A stretch of 36,726 nucleotides of DNA from Proteiniphilum sp. UBA5384 (lineage in GTDB: Bacteria; Bacteroidota; Bacteroidia; Bacteroidales; Dysgonomonadaceae), in the NCBI RefSeq assembly GCF_002410825.1, contig NZ_DHOS01000064.1, forward strand, positions 1 through 36,726, read 5' to 3'. Within the stretch, counting starts at the first letter, position 1, and each line of letters begins with the position of its first letter. Shown here piece after piece: positions 35,051-36,726 of the stretch. Position numbers and translations under genes: made by a program. The notes under the pieces are model-generated. The model searched no databases. It saw nothing but the letters and a program-made list of their open reading frames with translations, and had not been told where the DNA came from.

Positions 35051-35947
35051 TCAACCAATCAAGGTTTCCGTGAGGCTTACAGCTTCCCGGTCGGGGCGGT
35101 TATCTAACCTGTGATAGGGCACTTTTTCCAGTATATCGGTAATGAGGGCAAATGTCAGTTGACGCCCCCTCTTGTCAGACCTGAGAAGTGCGGACGACTG
35201 GAACAGTGACGTGAACGCATCCATTCCTTTCAATCTCGTGAGTTTGTTTTCCGGGCCCTGGTAGAGATGCACGAATGCCGCCACCTCGGCCGAGGCATTC
35301 CGGTAGCAGGGTGTGCTGCCGCTCCATGGCGCTCCATACACTCGTATTGAACCATCGTCTAACATCCGTATTACAGGTTCGTCGTCATTAAGCAATGTAC
35401 ACTCCGGCACAAATTCTTTCCAGAGGCGGCTATGCGTACTTTTACCCGTACCGCTCTTGCCCAGAAAGACAAGTGCCCGGCCCTCTTTTTCTATAACAGA
35501 GGCATGTACTTTGATTGTCCGGTGATGAATGGCTGCCATGCCGTATGCCGCCCGCAGGAGGTAGAGCAAGAACCGCCCCTCCTCCGGACTTATGAGTGTC
35601 AGGTCACTTTTAAAGACTTTACGATCATCGGAAGCGAACAGATAATAAATTTTATTTTCGATTCTCATTGAGATCGTGGCACCTTCTTCCGTATGGTAAA
35701 CAGTAAACTGAGTCCCTTCAAAATTCATCGTTTCAGCCGGATCCACTTCAGGGACAAGAATATCCTTGTTTCCAGAGAAGCGGAAAAGGGAATTGTTGTT
35801 TCTGCCATCTCCGTTACTCCCGGGATTTCTATCCTTTTCAACCAGGAAAGGATGGAATGACGGTAAAAGTTTCAACGTCAGTTCTGTATCAGGAGTATCC
35901 ATCACAAACCGGTGACCGGCGATTTCAAAGCAGAGTTCATGTAACAT
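35051..35947 (-). CDS. HprK-like P-loop kinase
   Basis: A protein of 298 residues. The C-terminal half has the HPr-kinase/PEPCK-like core: a HASVI strand (148-152), P-loop FLGKSGTGKST (161-171), and the acidic LLNDDEPVIR segment (185-194) that holds metal and base. The N-terminal half is beta-rich and unlike true HPr kinase. No HPr gene is nearby. Such kinases occur with PqqD and nucleotidyltransferase genes in several RiPP-like settings, including lasso peptides where the kinase phosphorylates the precursor's C-terminus. Here it is the first gene of the cassette and is followed by the S26-type peptidase. The substrate is unknown. It starts at an ATG with no strong promoter found upstream. 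Confidence 0.82.
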   Translation of the reverse strand: MLHELCFEIAGHRFVMDTPDTELTLKLLPSFHPFLVEKDRNPGSNGDGRNNNSLFRFSGNKDILVPEVDPAETMNFEGTQFTVYHTEEGATISMRIENKIYYLFASDDRKVFKSDLTLISPEEGRFLLYLLRAAYGMAAIHHRTIKVHASVIEKEGRALVFLGKSGTGKSTHSRLWKEFVPECTLLNDDEPVIRMLDDGSIRVYGAPWSGSTPCYRNASAEVAAFVHLYQGPENKLTRLKGMDAFTSLFQSSALLRSDKRGRQLTFALITDILEKVPYHRLDNRPDREAVSLTETLIG

Positions 35948-36170
35948 AGCTTATTACGACTAAATTTATTCAGTAACGGAAGATTAATTTCATTAGAAAA
36001 CAGTATTCAAAGGCGTAAAGTTACTAAAAGATTTTATATGCAAGAAATAGAGAATTAGTGCAAGTTCTCAGGTAACTGGAACTGTTGTTGCAAATAAAAA
36101 AATTATGAAATCGTTATATCAAAAACACCAAACATTAGAGGTTGCGATTAATCCAGCAAAACCAGAGGAT

Positions 36171-36578
36171 TCAAATCAAATATACCTGACTCATGTCATT
36201 TACAAATTGATGGAGTGCATTTTCTATTTTTCCCATCATACCGGGACGGGATTTCTCCAACCCATTTGCATAATGACCCAGCTATTTTTCATTAATACCC
36301 TTCATAGGCGAAAGCGCAGCCTTAGTAAATGTCCCACTGATATATTCCATAAAAGATTCAATATCGAAAGTCCATTCTATTCCTACATATCCTTTCAATT
36401 CAATTCTTCCGGTATATTACTATTGTTTTTCTTATAAATCCGGATAACATCCTGAACATCGGTCTTTACTTCGCAAACGGTGTCCCTTGCAGTATAAATA
36501 CCCGCTATTGTAGCTGTTGATACGGGGTTATTTGGTAGATGTGCCGTGATTGAAGCAAGAAAAATGGTGGATGAAAAG
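36171..36578 (-). pseudogene. Decayed gene on the - strand, unidentified
   Basis: The - strand keeps coding-like sequence over about 135 codons but is broken twice. A first segment runs to a stop at 36395. It is continued in another frame (36282-36416, containing GYVGIEWTFDIESFMEYIS), and after a single in-frame TAG this frame goes on to a stop at 36171. The frames overlap exactly where the frameshift would be. No start codon is seen for the first segment. I do not recognise the family; GYVGIEWTFD recalls the start of TonB C-terminal domains, but the rest does not fit well. The + strand open frame across this region is taken to be a shadow. Confidence 0.5.
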
Positions 36579-36616
36579 AGTTCTTATATACAAAATCTTA
36601 TATTTCAAAATATTTG

Positions 36617-36662
36617 CCCATACTCCAGCTAAACAGAAGCGGAATCATTACCGGAGTATGGG
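36617..36662 (-). terminator. Hairpin after the gene at the right edge
   Basis: CCCATACTCC and GGAGTATGGG, perfect 10-bp arms with a 26-nt loop, followed on the - strand by CAAATATTTTG and further AT-rich sequence. It lies 13 nt past the stop of the partial gene and probably ends its transcript. Confidence 0.6.
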
Positions 36663-36675
36663 ACAAAGAATTAAC

Positions 36676-36726
36676 TTACTTCAGTTCAACTTCATCCACG
36701 GCTGGTTTATAATATCCTTCAGTCCT
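36676..36726 (-). CDS. C-terminal end of an unidentified gene (partial)
   Basis: The last 16 codons and the TAA of a - strand gene that continues beyond the right edge: RTEGYYKPAVDEVELK. An open frame of this length alone would be weak, but the terminator-like hairpin 13 nt behind the stop supports it. The 'YxKPxxxEV' look is shared with some small Bacteroidales peptides, where it sits near the N-terminus; here it is terminal. No function can be assigned. Confidence 0.45.
   Translation of the reverse strand, partial: RTEGYYKPAVDEVELK

Noticed and set aside
31355..35947. Calling the cassette a lasso-peptide cluster
   Set aside because: No asparagine-synthetase-like cyclase, no B2 protease and no precursor with a threaded core are visible. 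Only accessory types are shared.
35051..35947. True HPr kinase/phosphorylase (carbon catabolite control)
   Set aside because: The N-terminal half is unlike HprK, no HPr gene is near, and the neighbours are PqqD and nucleotidyltransferase genes.
36105..36437. A 110-codon + strand open frame
   Set aside because: Odd composition (many Phe, His, Ser, Ile), no family resemblance, no promoter, and the opposite strand carries the more coding-like broken reading. Treated as a shadow.
1..36726. CRISPR arrays, tRNA or rRNA genes, insertion sequences, attachment sites
   Set aside because: I looked for regularly spaced repeats, cloverleaf-like or rRNA-like stretches and transposase motifs and saw none. 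The 7-bp tandem arrays are too short and lack spacers.

Overview
The window comes from a Bacteroidota chromosome, most likely order Bacteroidales (a Porphyromonadaceae/Dysgonomonadaceae-type genome is my inference). The evidence is a SusC/SusD pair, lipoprotein boxes of Bacteroidota type, -7 promoter elements of the form TAnnTTTG, few Shine-Dalgarno sequences, and Bacteroidales-typical gene sets such as dut/TPR/DUF4292/EnvC. I saw no rRNA, tRNA, CRISPR array or intact insertion sequence.

Layout. The left end (1-811) has no intact gene but holds the fossil C-terminus of an APC-family amino-acid permease. A + strand housekeeping run follows (841-7609): a secreted TPR/PD40-like protein, an NfeD-like membrane protein, the flotillin-like FloA, a nucleoside phosphorylase and a secreted M16 zinc protease, closed by a perfect 19-bp terminator hairpin. 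A - strand block (7690-13469) carries a NupG-like nucleoside transporter with its own promoter, then, in transcription order, dut, a TPR protein, a DUF4292 lipoprotein and an EnvC-like murein hydrolase activator. A conserved unknown protein (13600) opens the next + strand stretch.

The centre (14354-29439) is a polysaccharide utilisation locus. It encodes a membrane-anchored propeller/Y_Y_Y/LuxR regulator, SusC, SusD, a LamG-like surface lipoprotein, two GH144-type ('glucoamylase family') lipoproteins, a secreted alpha/beta-hydrolase and a GH3 beta-glucosidase. GH144 plus GH3 points to beta-1,2-glucan (linear, cyclic or osmoregulated periplasmic glucan) as substrate. In this model the SusC/SusD/LamG proteins bind and import the glucan, the GH144 enzymes cut it, the esterase removes substituents and GH3 releases glucose.

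The right part (29589-35947, - strand) has a THUMP-domain rRNA methyltransferase with a long basic tail. Upstream of it lies the most interesting unit: an HprK-like kinase, a soluble S26-type Ser/His peptidase, a PqqD-like protein, a PF14907-type nucleotidyltransferase and an ABC exporter. These parts resemble accessory genes of lasso-peptide and other RiPP clusters, but no recognisable cyclase or precursor is present. Beyond it lie a decayed - strand gene and the last codons of another - strand gene entering from the right edge. A degenerate 7-bp tandem repeat family recurs in at least five intergenic spacers.
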